64,000 nucleotides of DNA, taken from Massilia antarctica (GTDB lineage Bacteria > Pseudomonadota > Gammaproteobacteria > Burkholderiales > Burkholderiaceae_D). The stretch spans positions 6,882,001 through 6,946,000 of the forward strand of contig NZ_CP065053.1 of the NCBI RefSeq assembly GCF_015689335.1. The letters are read 5' to 3'. The notes beneath the pieces are model-generated. The model was not told the DNA's origin. It made no database searches and worked only from the letters and a program-made list of their open reading frames with translations. How positions within the stretch are numbered: position 1 is the stretch's first letter; every line of letters begins with the position of its first letter. Below are positions 18,533-27,362 of this stretch, one piece after another. The translations under genes and the position numbers were made by a program.

Positions 18533-18729
18533 TCGTCGCCCCCGCGCAGGCGGGGGCCCAAGTTCGTGGCTCAGTCGTTAACTACGGAGCTAACTTGGGC
18601 CCCCGCCGAGTGCCGCCTTGGCGCGGGGGCGACGGTTTTGATGTTAGCGGGAGAATTACGAACTTGGGCCCCCGCCGAGTGCCGCCTTGGCGCGGGGGCG
18701 ACGGTTTTGAGGTTAGCGGGAGAACAAAG
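18533..18729. repeat. GC-rich palindromic repeat block with a 69-bp tandem duplication
   Basis: The 248-bp gap between yheS and cheW holds no gene. A short palindrome GCCCCCGCGCAGGCGGGGGC lies at 18538-18557. It is followed by two tandem 69-bp units (18592-18660 and 18661-18729) that differ by one base over their first 63 positions. Each unit contains a 32-bp palindrome (18599-18630 and 18668-18699) with arms GCCCCC/GGGGGC and a 20-base spacer. All are variants of the ATTCCC-type elements near 4.4 and 40.8 kb. The hairpins may act as bidirectional terminators between the convergent genes. Confidence 0.85.
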
Positions 18730-18772
18730 TGCTTGCTGACACGGCGTCAAATGCGCGCCGTGGGGGCAGTTC

Positions 18773-19261
18773 TTACGCGGCTTTTTGCGCGCCGGCGACG
18801 GTCTCGCGCCGGATCGACATCAGCTTGTCGATGTCTACCAAAATCAGGCGCCGGCCATCGGTTTCGCCCAGTCCCATCAGGTAGTCGCAATCGCTGTCGC
18901 GGGTCAGGCCCGGAATCGGCGAAATCTGGTTCGGGTACAGGCGCACCACATCGGTCACCCCATCGACCACCATCCCCATCACGCAACTCGACAGCTGCAG
19001 GATAATCACGTCGGTCATCGGGTCGGGCGAGGCGGCGCGCGCGTTGAACGCGACCCGCATGTCCACCAGCGGCATGATCACGCCGCGCGACACCGCTACC
19101 CCCTTGACGATCGTGCCTTCCGAGGCGAAGCGTTCGAGCGACTTGAATGTGCGCAATTCCTTCACCTTCCGAAAGTCGACCCCGTATTCCATGCCTCCCA
19201 ACTGAAAGCTCAGGAACTCCATCTTGCCGATGGGGGCAAACTGCGTTGACATCGTGTGCAT
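18773..19261 (-). CDS. Chemotaxis coupling protein CheW
   Basis: CheW couples chemoreceptors to the CheA kinase. The 162-residue protein has the SH3-like CheW fold: FLSFQLGGMEYGVDFRKVKELR, then GVAVSRGVIMPLVDMRVAF with the conserved R-G-x-x-x-P-L-x-D-M/L-R core, and VGVTDVV-like VVDGVTDVVRLYPNQI. The start at 19261 has AAAGGA seven bases upstream; longer in-frame extensions are not CheW-like. No cheA or receptor gene is adjacent, so this is a detached copy that may serve a particular receptor array or another signalling complex. It is divergent from the HDOD gene. Confidence 0.92.
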   Translation of the reverse strand: MHTMSTQFAPIGKMEFLSFQLGGMEYGVDFRKVKELRTFKSLERFASEGTIVKGVAVSRGVIMPLVDMRVAFNARAASPDPMTDVIILQLSSCVMGMVVDGVTDVVRLYPNQISPIPGLTRDSDCDYLMGLGETDGRRLILVDIDKLMSIRRETVAGAQKAA

Positions 19262-19449
19262 GGTGGTCCTTTCGTCTTTGCGGGGATGCGGCAAGGTCGC
19301 GAAACCCCATCGTAATGCGCGTGTGCAAGGCTCTCGTTGAGCGCGATCAAGGTTTCCGGCGGTCCGCCTGCGCTTGCAATGCAACGGGAACGCTTTACAA
19401 TGGGGCGGCGATATTCCGGGGGGACAATTGCAAACTTGAAGGGTGCACA

Positions 19450-20511
19450 ATGTATCAATGGGTGAAGCGATTTTTTTCGGCTTCCGAGCCGACGCCGGAT
19501 GCGCCTGGCCAGGTGCCAGCCAGCCAGCCGGCGCCCGCCGTTGCCAGCGCAGCGCCGGCGGGCAGCCCAGCCCAGCTGTCGTTCGAGCAGCGCGACGGGG
19601 TCAACGGCAGTTACTTCAATTGGCTGTTTGACAACGCCGACGTGACCGGCCTCGATACCACGCCGCACGAAAACCAGGTGCTCGATGCGCTGACCGCGAT
19701 CCTGGCATCGCAGCAGTCGGGCGCGGCGCTGGTCCGGCGCCTGCCCGGCCTGCTGCCGCAACTGCTGCAAAGCCTGCGCAGCGATAATTTTTCTGGTGCG
19801 CAACTGTCGCGCACCATTTCCAACGACGTGGTGCTGGTGGCGGCCGTGATCCGCATGGCCAATACCTCGTTCAAGGGCAGCGGCACCACCATCACCAGCG
19901 TCGAACACGCGGTCATGCTGATCGGCCAGGAAGGCTTGCGCCACCTGATTACCAGCGTCGCCTTCCGCCCCATCATCGACCTCAATTCGGGCCAGTACAC
20001 GCGCCTGCTGGCGCCGCGCATCTGGGACCAGTCCGAGCGCTGCGCGGTGGCCAACCGCATGCTGGCCGAGGACATGGGCATCGACCCCTTCGAAGCCTTC
20101 CTGGCGGGGCTGGTGCAGAACGTGGGCCTGATCGTCACCCTGCGCATCATGGACCAGATGAGCCGCGGCGAGAAGGAACTCGGTTCGGAGATGTTTTGCG
20201 CGCGCCTGGTGCGCGACGCCCGCATCCTCACCTGCAGCATCGGGCGCGAATGGAACTTCCCCGAGCGCGTGGTCACCGCCATCGGCGAACAGGCCGGCAT
20301 GCGCAAAGGCGTGCCGGTGTCGCCGCTGGGGCGCTTGCTGACGCAGTCCGATTACCTGAGCAAGGTACGCATCCTGGTCGACAACGAGCGCCTGGGCAAG
20401 GACGATCCGGTGCTGTTCAAGGGCCTCTCGCCACGGGCGATGGCATGCTACCGCGAGCTCGATGCGATCGATGACGACGTGGCGGCAGCGCCCGCGGCGC
20501 CGGCGCCGTGA
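19450..20511 (+). CDS. HDOD-domain protein
   Basis: The 353-residue protein starts with a short basic segment (YQWVKRFFSA) and an Ala/Pro-rich linker (residues about 13-50). An HDOD domain follows at about residues 90-290, with LSRTISNDVVLVAAVIRMAN, the central VEHAVMLIGQEGLRHLI and FLAGLVQNVGLIVTLRIM. HDOD proteins are degraded relatives of HD phosphohydrolases; catalytic HD metal residues are not evident, so a signalling or scaffold role is likelier than hydrolysis. Such proteins are often found with chemotaxis and c-di-GMP genes, which fits the divergent cheW 188 bp away. The stop overlaps the arfB start by 4 bases. Confidence 0.88.
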   Translation: MYQWVKRFFSASEPTPDAPGQVPASQPAPAVASAAPAGSPAQLSFEQRDGVNGSYFNWLFDNADVTGLDTTPHENQVLDALTAILASQQSGAALVRRLPGLLPQLLQSLRSDNFSGAQLSRTISNDVVLVAAVIRMANTSFKGSGTTITSVEHAVMLIGQEGLRHLITSVAFRPIIDLNSGQYTRLLAPRIWDQSERCAVANRMLAEDMGIDPFEAFLAGLVQNVGLIVTLRIMDQMSRGEKELGSEMFCARLVRDARILTCSIGREWNFPERVVTAIGEQAGMRKGVPVSPLGRLLTQSDYLSKVRILVDNERLGKDDPVLFKGLSPRAMACYRELDAIDDDVAAAPAAPAP

Positions 20512-20906
20512 GCGCGACCATCGATCCGGGCGAGGTGGAGTTTTCCGCGATCCGCGCCCAGGGGCCGGGCGGGCAAAATGTGAACAAGGTGTCGTGCGCG
20601 GTGCACCTGCGCTTCGACGTGGGCGCGTCGTCGCTGCCAGATCCGATCAAGGAACGGCTGCTGGCCTTGTCGGACCAGCGCATCACCCAGGCGGGCGTGG
20701 TGGTGCTCAAGGCGCAGCAGTCGCGCAGCCTGGAACAGAACAAGGAAGACGCGCTGCGCCGGCTGCAGGAACTGGTCGACAGCGTGGCCGTGCTGCCCAC
20801 GGTGCGCCGCGCGACGCGGCCGACCCGCAGCTCGCAGCGCAAGCGGCTCGACTCAAAGACACGCAGCGGGCAGACCAAGGCGATGCGGGGGAAGGTCAGC
20901 GAGTAA
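20508..20906 (+). CDS. arfB: Alternative ribosome-rescue factor ArfB (YaeJ)
   Basis: ArfB hydrolyses peptidyl-tRNA on ribosomes stalled at the end of truncated mRNAs. The 132-residue protein has the class I release-factor catalytic loop QGPGGQNVNKV with Gly21-Gly22-Gln23, and a basic C-terminal tail (RPTRSSQRKRLDSKTRSGQT) that would enter the empty mRNA channel. Length is typical. The start is GTG, overlapping the HDOD stop as GTGA, so translation is probably coupled. Confidence 0.94.
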   Translation: MSATIDPGEVEFSAIRAQGPGGQNVNKVSCAVHLRFDVGASSLPDPIKERLLALSDQRITQAGVVVLKAQQSRSLEQNKEDALRRLQELVDSVAVLPTVRRATRPTRSSQRKRLDSKTRSGQTKAMRGKVSE

Positions 20907-20916
20907 GCGCCGCCGT

Positions 20917-21085
20917 CGCCCCCGCTATTGTCGCTCCGTCGCCCCCGCGCCAAGGCGGCACTCGGCGGGGGCCCAAGTTCGTTCTGGCGCCGACGGCTGA
21001 GCGGAGGACTTGGGCCCCCGCCTGCGCGGGGGGGCGACGGTGGCGTGACGGTAGCGCGGCGGTGGCGCGACGGTAAGGCGACGGT
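20917..21085. repeat. GC-rich palindromic repeat block and short GACGGT repeats
   Basis: This gap between the convergent arfB and FapA-family genes has no gene. It contains a 32-bp palindrome at 20941-20972 with arms GCCCCC and GGGGGC and the 20-base spacer GCGCCAAGGCGGCACTCGGC, a second palindrome around 21014-21035, then a loose tandem array of GCGACGGT-like units (about 21034-21087). The elements belong to the same family as those at 18.6 kb and would form hairpins able to stop transcription from both sides. Confidence 0.8.
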
Positions 21086-21108
21086 AGTGGACACACGAAC
21101 GCGCTAAT

Positions 21109-23001
21109 TCATACCCCGGTCTGCCAGTTCACCGCCCCCTCGTCCGCGACTAAAATCACATCGCCCTCGGCGCGCTTGGTGCGCAGCTTGAGCTTGATGT
21201 CCTTGGCGGGCAGGTCGTAGATGCTGCTGCCGTCCGGGTTGTAGGTCATCGACCGCACCACGGTTTCGCCCTCGATCTGCTTGACCGCCACCGAACTGAC
21301 GCCGCTGCTGTCGCTGCGCTGCCGCACCAGGTCCTCCACCAGCGCGGCGCCGGCCTGCTGCTCGGTCTCGGCCGCCTTCACGTCCAGCGACACCTTGGCG
21401 ATCGCCTTCAACGCCGGCCCCACGCCCAGCGCCATCTTCTGGAACATCGGCACCTGCTCCTCGGTGAGAATGAGTTCCTTCTTGCGCACCTTGGAAGCGA
21501 GCATGACGTACTTGCGCACCTCCGGCTCGTTGGTCATCGCTTCCATCTCGGCCTTGCGCTGCGCCGCCAGCTCGCCGAACTGCGCGACCCGCGCCGACAT
21601 CGCCGCGATCACCTCGTCCAGGCGCGCGGTATCGGGCTGCAGCGCGAAGATGCTCATCTCGCTCTGGCGGCGCGGCCCGGCGCTGTCGATCGACACCGTG
21701 CGCGCCGCGATGGCGCAGCCCTCGGCATGGCCGATCACGACTTCGTCGGCCATGATCTCGCAGTTCACCGCATGCGTGATCGACACGCGCGTGCCCGACA
21801 CGATGCAGCTCTCGGCGCGGTTGACGACCACGTCGCCCAGGCTGGCCTGGATCACCGAGCCGGAAGCGACGCCCTTGACGCGGATATCGCCGCGCGCATT
21901 GTGCGCGCTGCCGCCGACCAGGTTGCGGTTCAGCAGGACCTCCCCGCCGCGCGAGATGATGCTGCCGAAGACGTCGGCGTGGATGATGATGCCCTCGCCT
22001 TCGACCACGCGTTTTTCCTGCACTTCGCCGAATTCCTCGAAGTCGCCGGTCAGCTTGAGGTTACCCGTGGTGCGCGCGCTCACGCCATCGCGGCTGACGA
22101 TCTTGTCGCCCACCGAAATGCGCCCGGTCGCGCTGTCCACGTTCAAAAAACCGGCCTGCTGGGCGATCAGGAATTCGCCCTCGCCCGACACCTCGACCAC
22201 GGTGCCCGGGCCGGCCATGGGCGCCACTTCGGTATCCTCGGGAATGGGCGGATCGATGCGCAGCCCGGACAGCTCGAAACCGGCCGTGCCGGGCACGCGC
22301 GGCACCTTCTTGAGCAGCCGCACGCCCTTGTCGACTTGCGGAAAGCGGTTCTGGAACGCCATCAGATCGAGCTTGCCGTTGGCCAGTTGCAGCGGCGCGT
22401 CGCTGCGATGCAGGTCGCTGGTCACTTCGATCACATGAGCGTCGCGCCCGGCGCGCGGTTCGAGCAGGCTGGCCACCACCACGCGCTCGGATTTGCCAGC
22501 ATCGATGGCCGCGCGCACCGCCTCGACGTCGATCCCGAAGCGGATGCCCTTGCCCCACATGTCGGCGATGAATTCGTCCACATCGAGCCGGGCGACGATT
22601 TCCGGTCCATCCGGATCGTCGGGGTTGGGCACGTACACCGGTTCGAAAAAGTATTCGGCCTTGCCGCGGTTGATCTTGACCGCCTTGTAGAGCGGCCGGC
22701 GCAGCGCACTGAAAGGCTTGATATCGGCAGCGATGCGGAGGATCGCGTGCCCGTCCGGCGAGCGCGGCAAGGGCGGCCCGGCCCCGTAAATGGCCTTGAT
22801 CAGCAGCGGATAGTCGAGCTCGACCAGGTAGCTGGTGGCGAAGATGCGGTCAATGGCGGCGCTGAAGGTCGTGCCAAGCACGCTCGGGTCGCCGTACACG
22901 CCGTCCGGGCGCTTGATGATGCACTGGTCCAGCTCAAGAGGCGCAGTCTCCGCCACCGTAGGCGGACGCGGCGCACTGACGCCAGATAATTCATTCGACA
23001 C
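21109..23001 (-). CDS. FapA (DUF342) family polymer-forming protein
   Basis: The 630-residue protein has the FapA/DUF342 layout. The N-terminal domain (about residues 1-240) includes YVPNPDDPDGPEIVARLDVDEF. A central right-handed beta-helix (about 270-450) contains GEGEFLIAQQAGFLNVDSAT, VVEGEGIIIHADVFGSIISRGG and repeated V/I-rich turns. A C-terminal alpha-helical coiled coil (about 460-580) with QRKAEMEAM and SKVRKKELILTEEQ ends in a small beta segment. Members are cytoplasmic and of poorly known function; a few are linked to flagellar or signalling genes, in line with cheW and HDOD nearby. The start at 23001 is the first ATG. Confidence 0.85.
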   Translation of the reverse strand: MSNELSGVSAPRPPTVAETAPLELDQCIIKRPDGVYGDPSVLGTTFSAAIDRIFATSYLVELDYPLLIKAIYGAGPPLPRSPDGHAILRIAADIKPFSALRRPLYKAVKINRGKAEYFFEPVYVPNPDDPDGPEIVARLDVDEFIADMWGKGIRFGIDVEAVRAAIDAGKSERVVVASLLEPRAGRDAHVIEVTSDLHRSDAPLQLANGKLDLMAFQNRFPQVDKGVRLLKKVPRVPGTAGFELSGLRIDPPIPEDTEVAPMAGPGTVVEVSGEGEFLIAQQAGFLNVDSATGRISVGDKIVSRDGVSARTTGNLKLTGDFEEFGEVQEKRVVEGEGIIIHADVFGSIISRGGEVLLNRNLVGGSAHNARGDIRVKGVASGSVIQASLGDVVVNRAESCIVSGTRVSITHAVNCEIMADEVVIGHAEGCAIAARTVSIDSAGPRRQSEMSIFALQPDTARLDEVIAAMSARVAQFGELAAQRKAEMEAMTNEPEVRKYVMLASKVRKKELILTEEQVPMFQKMALGVGPALKAIAKVSLDVKAAETEQQAGAALVEDLVRQRSDSSGVSSVAVKQIEGETVVRSMTYNPDGSSIYDLPAKDIKLKLRTKRAEGDVILVADEGAVNWQTGV

Positions 23002-23197
23002 GACGGCGCTCCATTACGGGCTTATATACCTGGCAAGTATATTTCGCTATTGGTAAGTTTTTTCTAGCGTAACAGGTTGTGTCGGCCAAAGAAACATTTG
23101 GATGCGGAATATTCAACAAATGTAACGTTTGGGCGGGGAGGCGGACAGCGGGGATGGTACGGGCGGGAACGGGCGCCGTGGCGCGCCCGGGAGGGGG

Positions 23198-23593
23198 TTA
23201 GCGGCGCGGCGCGTTCTTGTAGATATCGACGCCGGCTTCGTTGATCTGGCGCCGCAGGTCGCGCCGCTCGTCGGGCGTCATCATGCGCCCGCCGCGGCGG
23301 GCAAGGTCGGCAGTGTTCTGGGCATTCTGCTCTTGCTGGGCCTGAAGCTGGCGGCGCTGATCCTCGGCGCGGGTATCGAGCTGGCGCTGGGTGTCCTGGC
23401 GCTGCTGTTGCTGGGCACGCTGGGCATCGACGATGCGCTGGGCTTCGCGTTCCTTGTCGCCGGGGTTGGCCTGGGCCACCGACAAACTGGCGCAAGCGAG
23501 CAGACAGCATACGGCCACGCGACGGACGAACGCACGCCCGCAACCTTGAGCGCTTGCGACTGCCTTGGTTTGAATGTGCGCGTTATTCATCAT
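23198..23593 (-). CDS. Small secreted coiled-coil protein of unknown function
   Basis: The 131-residue product has a hydrophobic signal segment (VRRVAVCCLLACASLSVAQA, residues 24-43) and a Gln/Arg-rich helix likely to be a coiled coil (residues 47-98). It ends with MTPDERRDLRRQINEAGVDIYKNAPRR, which looks like a conserved motif block. The start at 23593 is chosen because AGAGGA lies five bases upstream. No family is recognised. It is separated from the FapA gene by about 200 bp and faces away from the response-regulator gene. Confidence 0.7.
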   Translation of the reverse strand: MMNNAHIQTKAVASAQGCGRAFVRRVAVCCLLACASLSVAQANPGDKEREAQRIVDAQRAQQQQRQDTQRQLDTRAEDQRRQLQAQQEQNAQNTADLARRGGRMMTPDERRDLRRQINEAGVDIYKNAPRR

Positions 23594-23785
23594 GATTCCT
23601 CTTCCGCGGTGCCTGGTAAACATATAAGCTTGACCTGCTTGAACCCAGTGTATGACCATTTGCACCAAGGCATAAGTCGAATTGGGTAAAGTTTGTAACA
23701 GTATGTAATGACCTACGCGCAGGGTGTTTTATCGGGCGATATGACGTTACCATAGCGACATGAATCTGACAAATCTGACAGCCAA

Positions 23786-24562
23786 ATGAACACACCCTCG
23801 ACCCCGATCTCAGGCAACAATACAACGCAGGCCAACGCCAATGGCCATGCCGCCAAAATTATGGTAGTCGACGACGACGTGCGCCTGCGCGATCTGCTGC
23901 GCCGCTACCTCACCGAACAAGGCTTTTCGGTGGTCACCGCCGAGAGCGCGCCGGCCATGAACAAGCTGTGGCTGCGCGAGCGCTACGACCTGCTGGTGCT
24001 GGACCTGATGCTGCCAGGCGAAGACGGCCTGTCGATCTGCCGCCGCCTGCGCGGCGCCGGCGACCAGACCCCGATCATCATGCTCACCGCCAAAGGCGAA
24101 GACGTGGACCGCATCGTCGGCCTCGAAATGGGCGCCGACGATTATCTTCCCAAACCCTTCAACCCGCGCGAACTGGTGGCGCGTATCGGCGCCGTCTTGC
24201 GCCGCAAGGGCCCGGACGAAATCCCCGGCGCGCCGTCCGAAACCCCGCAGTCGTTCGAATTCGGCCAGTTCGTGCTCGATCTGGGCACACGCACGCTCAA
24301 GAAAAATGGCGAAACGGTGCCCCTGACCACCGGCGAATTCTCGGTGCTCAAGGTGTTCGCTCGCCATGCGCGCCAGCCGCTCTCGCGCGAAAAACTCATG
24401 GAACTGGCGCGCGGGCGCGAATACGAAGTGTTCGACCGCAGCCTGGACGTGCAGATTTCGCGCCTGCGCAAACTGATCGAACCCGATCCCTCGTCGCCGC
24501 TGTACATCCAGACCGTGTGGGGCCTGGGCTATGTGTTCATTCCTGAAGGCCAGCCACGCTAG
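23786..24562 (+). CDS. ompR: OmpR-family response regulator
   Basis: The 258-residue regulator has a receiver domain (residues 24-140) with Asp30/Asp31, phospho-acceptor Asp73 in LLVLDLMLPGEDG, and the conserved Lys in LPKPFNPREL. A winged-helix DNA-binding domain follows (about 160-255), ending RKLIEPDPSSPLYIQTVWGLGYVF, which is the OmpR signature. The first 22 residues are a polar extension. Its stop overlaps the sensor-kinase start by one base, so the pair is co-translated. Orthology to OmpR/EnvZ is supported by both partners. Confidence 0.92.
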   Translation: MNTPSTPISGNNTTQANANGHAAKIMVVDDDVRLRDLLRRYLTEQGFSVVTAESAPAMNKLWLRERYDLLVLDLMLPGEDGLSICRRLRGAGDQTPIIMLTAKGEDVDRIVGLEMGADDYLPKPFNPRELVARIGAVLRRKGPDEIPGAPSETPQSFEFGQFVLDLGTRTLKKNGETVPLTTGEFSVLKVFARHARQPLSREKLMELARGREYEVFDRSLDVQISRLRKLIEPDPSSPLYIQTVWGLGYVFIPEGQPR

Positions 24563-25935
24563 TGTTTTCGCGCGATTCGACCACGCCCCATGGGACGCGC
24601 CTGAACTGGCTCAGGAGCGGCCTGTTCTGGCGCACCTTCCTCTTGCTCAGCATCCTGACCACGGTGTCCATGGCCTCGTGGATCGGCATGATCAGCGCCG
24701 TGCAGCGCGGGCCGCAGGTCGAGCAGACGGCCGACCTGGTGATCTCGGTGGTGACCATCACCAAGGCCGCCCTGACCCACTCGGCGCCCGAGCTGCGGCG
24801 CGAGCTGCTGTTTGAACTGGTCAGCAACGAAGGCATCCGCATCTTCACCCTGGAAAGTTCGGACACGGTCGATCCGCCGCCCGACAGCGCCCTGATGCCG
24901 GAAATCGAAGCGATCATCAAATCCAAGCTGGGCGCCGACACGCGCTTTTCCAGCCGCGTGAACGGCACCGCCGGCTTCTGGATCAGCTTTAAAATCGACG
25001 ACGACAGTTACTGGCTGATGCTCGAACGCGAACGCCTCGAAGGCTTGACCGGCGTGCAGTGGCTCGGCTGGGCCACGGTGGTGGGCGCTGTGTCGGTGGT
25101 CGGCGCGGCGCTCATTTCGAGCCTGGTCAACCTGCCGCTGGCGCGCCTGACCGCGGCCGCGCGCGCCATCGCCCAGGGCAAGAAGCCGGACCGCCTGCCC
25201 GAAAAAGGGTCGAAGGAGATCATCGAGGCCAATCGCAGCTTCAACCAGATGGTGGAAGACTTGCAGCAGGTCGAATCGGACCGCGCCGTGATTTTGGCAG
25301 GCATCTCGCACGACCTGCGCACGCCGCTGGCGCGCATGCAGCTCGAACTGGAAATGGCCAAGCTCAGTAACGAAGCGCGCGAAGGCATGCAGTCCGATAT
25401 CGGCCAGATGGACGCCATCATCGGCCAGTTCCTCGACTACGCCAAGCCGACCGAGGCGGCCACCTTCGTCCCGGTCGATATCAGCGAGCTGCTGCAGGAC
25501 ACGGCGCGCGAGGCCGAGCGCATGCTCGACATCCACGTGACGACCCACATCGAAGAAGGCGTGCACGTGATGGGCAACGCGACCGACCTGCGGCGCGTCT
25601 TCAACAACCTGGTGGAAAACGCTCGCCGCTACGGCAAGACCGAGGGCGGCGACTTTACCGAACTCGATATCTCTTGCCGCATCAAGCCGCACGGCCTGGG
25701 CAAGCGCGTGGTGATCGAAGTGCAGGACCACGGCCAGGGCGTGCCGGACGACCATATCGAACTGCTGCTCAAGCCCTTCACGCGCATGGACAGCGCGCGC
25801 GGCCAGGCCAACGGTGCCGGACTGGGACTGGCGATCGTGGAACGGGTGGTCTCGCGCCACAACGCCGAACTCCAGGTCAGCAACCGCGACGGCGGTGGCT
25901 TGCGCATCGTGCTGGTGATGCCGCTGGCGGGCTAG
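24562..25935 (+). CDS. envZ: EnvZ-like sensor histidine kinase
   Basis: The 457-residue inner-membrane kinase has TM1 (about 24-46), a periplasmic domain of about 120 residues (47-166), TM2 (about 167-189), a HAMP segment with LPLARLTAAARAIAQGKKPDRL, and a dimerisation domain with phospho-accepting His250 in ISHDLRTPLARMQLELEM. The ATPase domain has an N box (NLVENARRYG), a G1 box (DHGQGVPDD) and a G2 box (GAGLGLAIVERV). The start is GTG at 24562, overlapping the ompR stop (TAGTG). It probably senses envelope or osmotic conditions. The stop overlaps the stop of the convergent lectin gene. Confidence 0.92.
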   Translation: MFSRDSTTPHGTRLNWLRSGLFWRTFLLLSILTTVSMASWIGMISAVQRGPQVEQTADLVISVVTITKAALTHSAPELRRELLFELVSNEGIRIFTLESSDTVDPPPDSALMPEIEAIIKSKLGADTRFSSRVNGTAGFWISFKIDDDSYWLMLERERLEGLTGVQWLGWATVVGAVSVVGAALISSLVNLPLARLTAAARAIAQGKKPDRLPEKGSKEIIEANRSFNQMVEDLQQVESDRAVILAGISHDLRTPLARMQLELEMAKLSNEAREGMQSDIGQMDAIIGQFLDYAKPTEAATFVPVDISELLQDTAREAERMLDIHVTTHIEEGVHVMGNATDLRRVFNNLVENARRYGKTEGGDFTELDISCRIKPHGLGKRVVIEVQDHGQGVPDDHIELLLKPFTRMDSARGQANGAGLGLAIVERVVSRHNAELQVSNRDGGGLRIVLVMPLAG

Positions 25936-27011
25936 TTACTTTCTATAAAACGCCAGGTACCGCTGCCACCATCGCGGTCACGGGTCGTGCTGCCCGATAC
26001 GCAAAATACATTCCCGTTACATCCGGCGGCGCGCACATCCAGATAAGAAGAGACGCCATACGGAGCAAAATTATTCAGCAGGCGAATACCCTGAGCTGAA
26101 TAGACATTATGGCGCGGCGCTTCCACGGTCCAGATGCTGGAATTAATGCCGGTGTTTTTCGTCAGGGACGCCGATATGCAAAACATATTACCCTGGCAGC
26201 CAACGCCGCGCGCGTCGAGATAGCCGCCGAAGAGCCGATACGGCGGCATGTCGTCGTTCGCCAGGGGATATTGGCTTTTTACATACACCTGATCGCCCGG
26301 CTTGACTTGGGAACCCGCAATTTTCGTCCCGGCGGAAACGATCATCCAATTACCGCTGCCCTGATCGCGATTATCCGACTGCGCCGTGGAAACGCATAAG
26401 GCATTGCCTTCGCAATTGGCGCCGCGCACATCGAGATAACCTCCGCTCCAATTATTGTAGCCGTTCTGCGCATGGTAAATCTGACCATACCGCAAGACCG
26501 GAGCGTGGACGCGCGCGTGCGCGGTCGCCATCGAACACCATACCGTGCCGTTATTCGACTGGCCGGCTATGCCTTTATAAATGCAGACGTTGGCGTCATT
26601 TTGCAAAACCAGGTAGAACGGCCCGTCATTGCGGGCTTGGTTCGACAGGCACCAGGCGACATATCCGTCGGTTCGGTAGGTACACAGATTGCCGTCGGTC
26701 TGCATATAGGTGGCGTAGCTCCCCGACGGTGCCGCGCTCGAGCGCGTGCACCAGACATAGGCGCCATCGAACTCGTGATACACGCAAAAATTCCCATCGC
26801 TCTGCGTGGTCAGGAAAAACTCCCCGCTCGGCGAGCTGAGATACTCCCCTGTTTTAATGGAATTGCCACCGCTGAGAGTCGATCCCTTGTCGATATCGGC
26901 CGCGCGCGCCGGCGCCGTGGAGAAAAACAGCAGCAGTGCCCCGGCCAGCACTATCAAGCATAACCATGTGGCGGAGCGCGGAGAGAGGAATTTAATAACT
27001 TTAATGAACAT
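25932..27011 (-). CDS. Secreted cysteine-paired B-lectin with C-terminal threefold cysteine repeat
   Basis: The 359-residue protein has a signal peptide (TM-like segment 16-34, likely cleavage after ARA-37). Residues 45-165 form a bulb-type mannose lectin domain with three QxDxN motifs: QSDGNFCVY (70), QTDGNLCTY (104) and QNDANVCIY (137). In each the canonical valine is cysteine, and each is followed by a WC pair (88, 121, 159) where alanine is usual. Residues 175-359 contain three more repeats, YLDVRGANCEGNALC, YLDARGVGCQGNMFC and YLDVRAAGCNGNVFC, each ending in a Trp segment as in a beta-trefoil. Every one of the six repeats has exactly two cysteines (12 in the mature protein). The gene looks less GC-rich than its neighbours, suggesting transfer. 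GGAG precedes the ATG. Role (adhesion, toxin, defence) unknown. Confidence 0.82.
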   Translation of the reverse strand: MFIKVIKFLSPRSATWLCLIVLAGALLLFFSTAPARAADIDKGSTLSGGNSIKTGEYLSSPSGEFFLTTQSDGNFCVYHEFDGAYVWCTRSSAAPSGSYATYMQTDGNLCTYRTDGYVAWCLSNQARNDGPFYLVLQNDANVCIYKGIAGQSNNGTVWCSMATAHARVHAPVLRYGQIYHAQNGYNNWSGGYLDVRGANCEGNALCVSTAQSDNRDQGSGNWMIVSAGTKIAGSQVKPGDQVYVKSQYPLANDDMPPYRLFGGYLDARGVGCQGNMFCISASLTKNTGINSSIWTVEAPRHNVYSAQGIRLLNNFAPYGVSSYLDVRAAGCNGNVFCVSGSTTRDRDGGSGTWRFIESN

Positions 27012-27362
27012 GTTTTACTCCAGAGGTGGTGGCTGCATGAATGGGGATGACAGTTAACAAACTCCTGCATGAATAATGGACAAGGCCAGCATGAGAAATC
27101 GATCCGGTCATTCGCGTATCACCGCCATGAACGATGGACATCACTGCCGCAATGCCGTGGCCGCCATCCGATCGACGGCCCGCATATCGGAAAGAGGACC
27201 AGGCTTTGTTTCGATAAACAAACGCTGGCCCGATCTGGAGTCTACCGGGAATAAGATTGCGATTTAATTAATTTTGAGCCTGCGTCATCAGTCGGGCTGC
27301 AACGTCGCACTAACGCGACATTTACCCAATTAATTGCGCGCAGCTCCGCAAAACCGGCGAGC
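27012..27362. other. Intergenic region with an imperfect hairpin
   Basis: The 351 bases upstream of the lectin gene and downstream of the monooxygenase gene hold no convincing gene. A hairpin at 27199-27228 pairs CCAG with CTGG and TTTGTTT with AAACAAA around a CGAT loop, with a two-base internal mismatch. It lacks a T-run on either strand. The lectin promoter should lie in its first 100 bases, but no clear -35/-10 pair was seen. The region is less GC-rich than its surroundings, like the lectin gene. Confidence 0.6.

Noticed and set aside
18533..21085. Repeat blocks considered as a CRISPR array
   Set aside because: Repeats are palindromes in direct or inverted orientation with no regular spacers, and no cas gene is present.
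27069..27267. Two overlapping small frames (about 61 and 63 codons) upstream of the lectin gene
   Set aside because: No ribosome-binding site and no protein-like composition; treated as intergenic.
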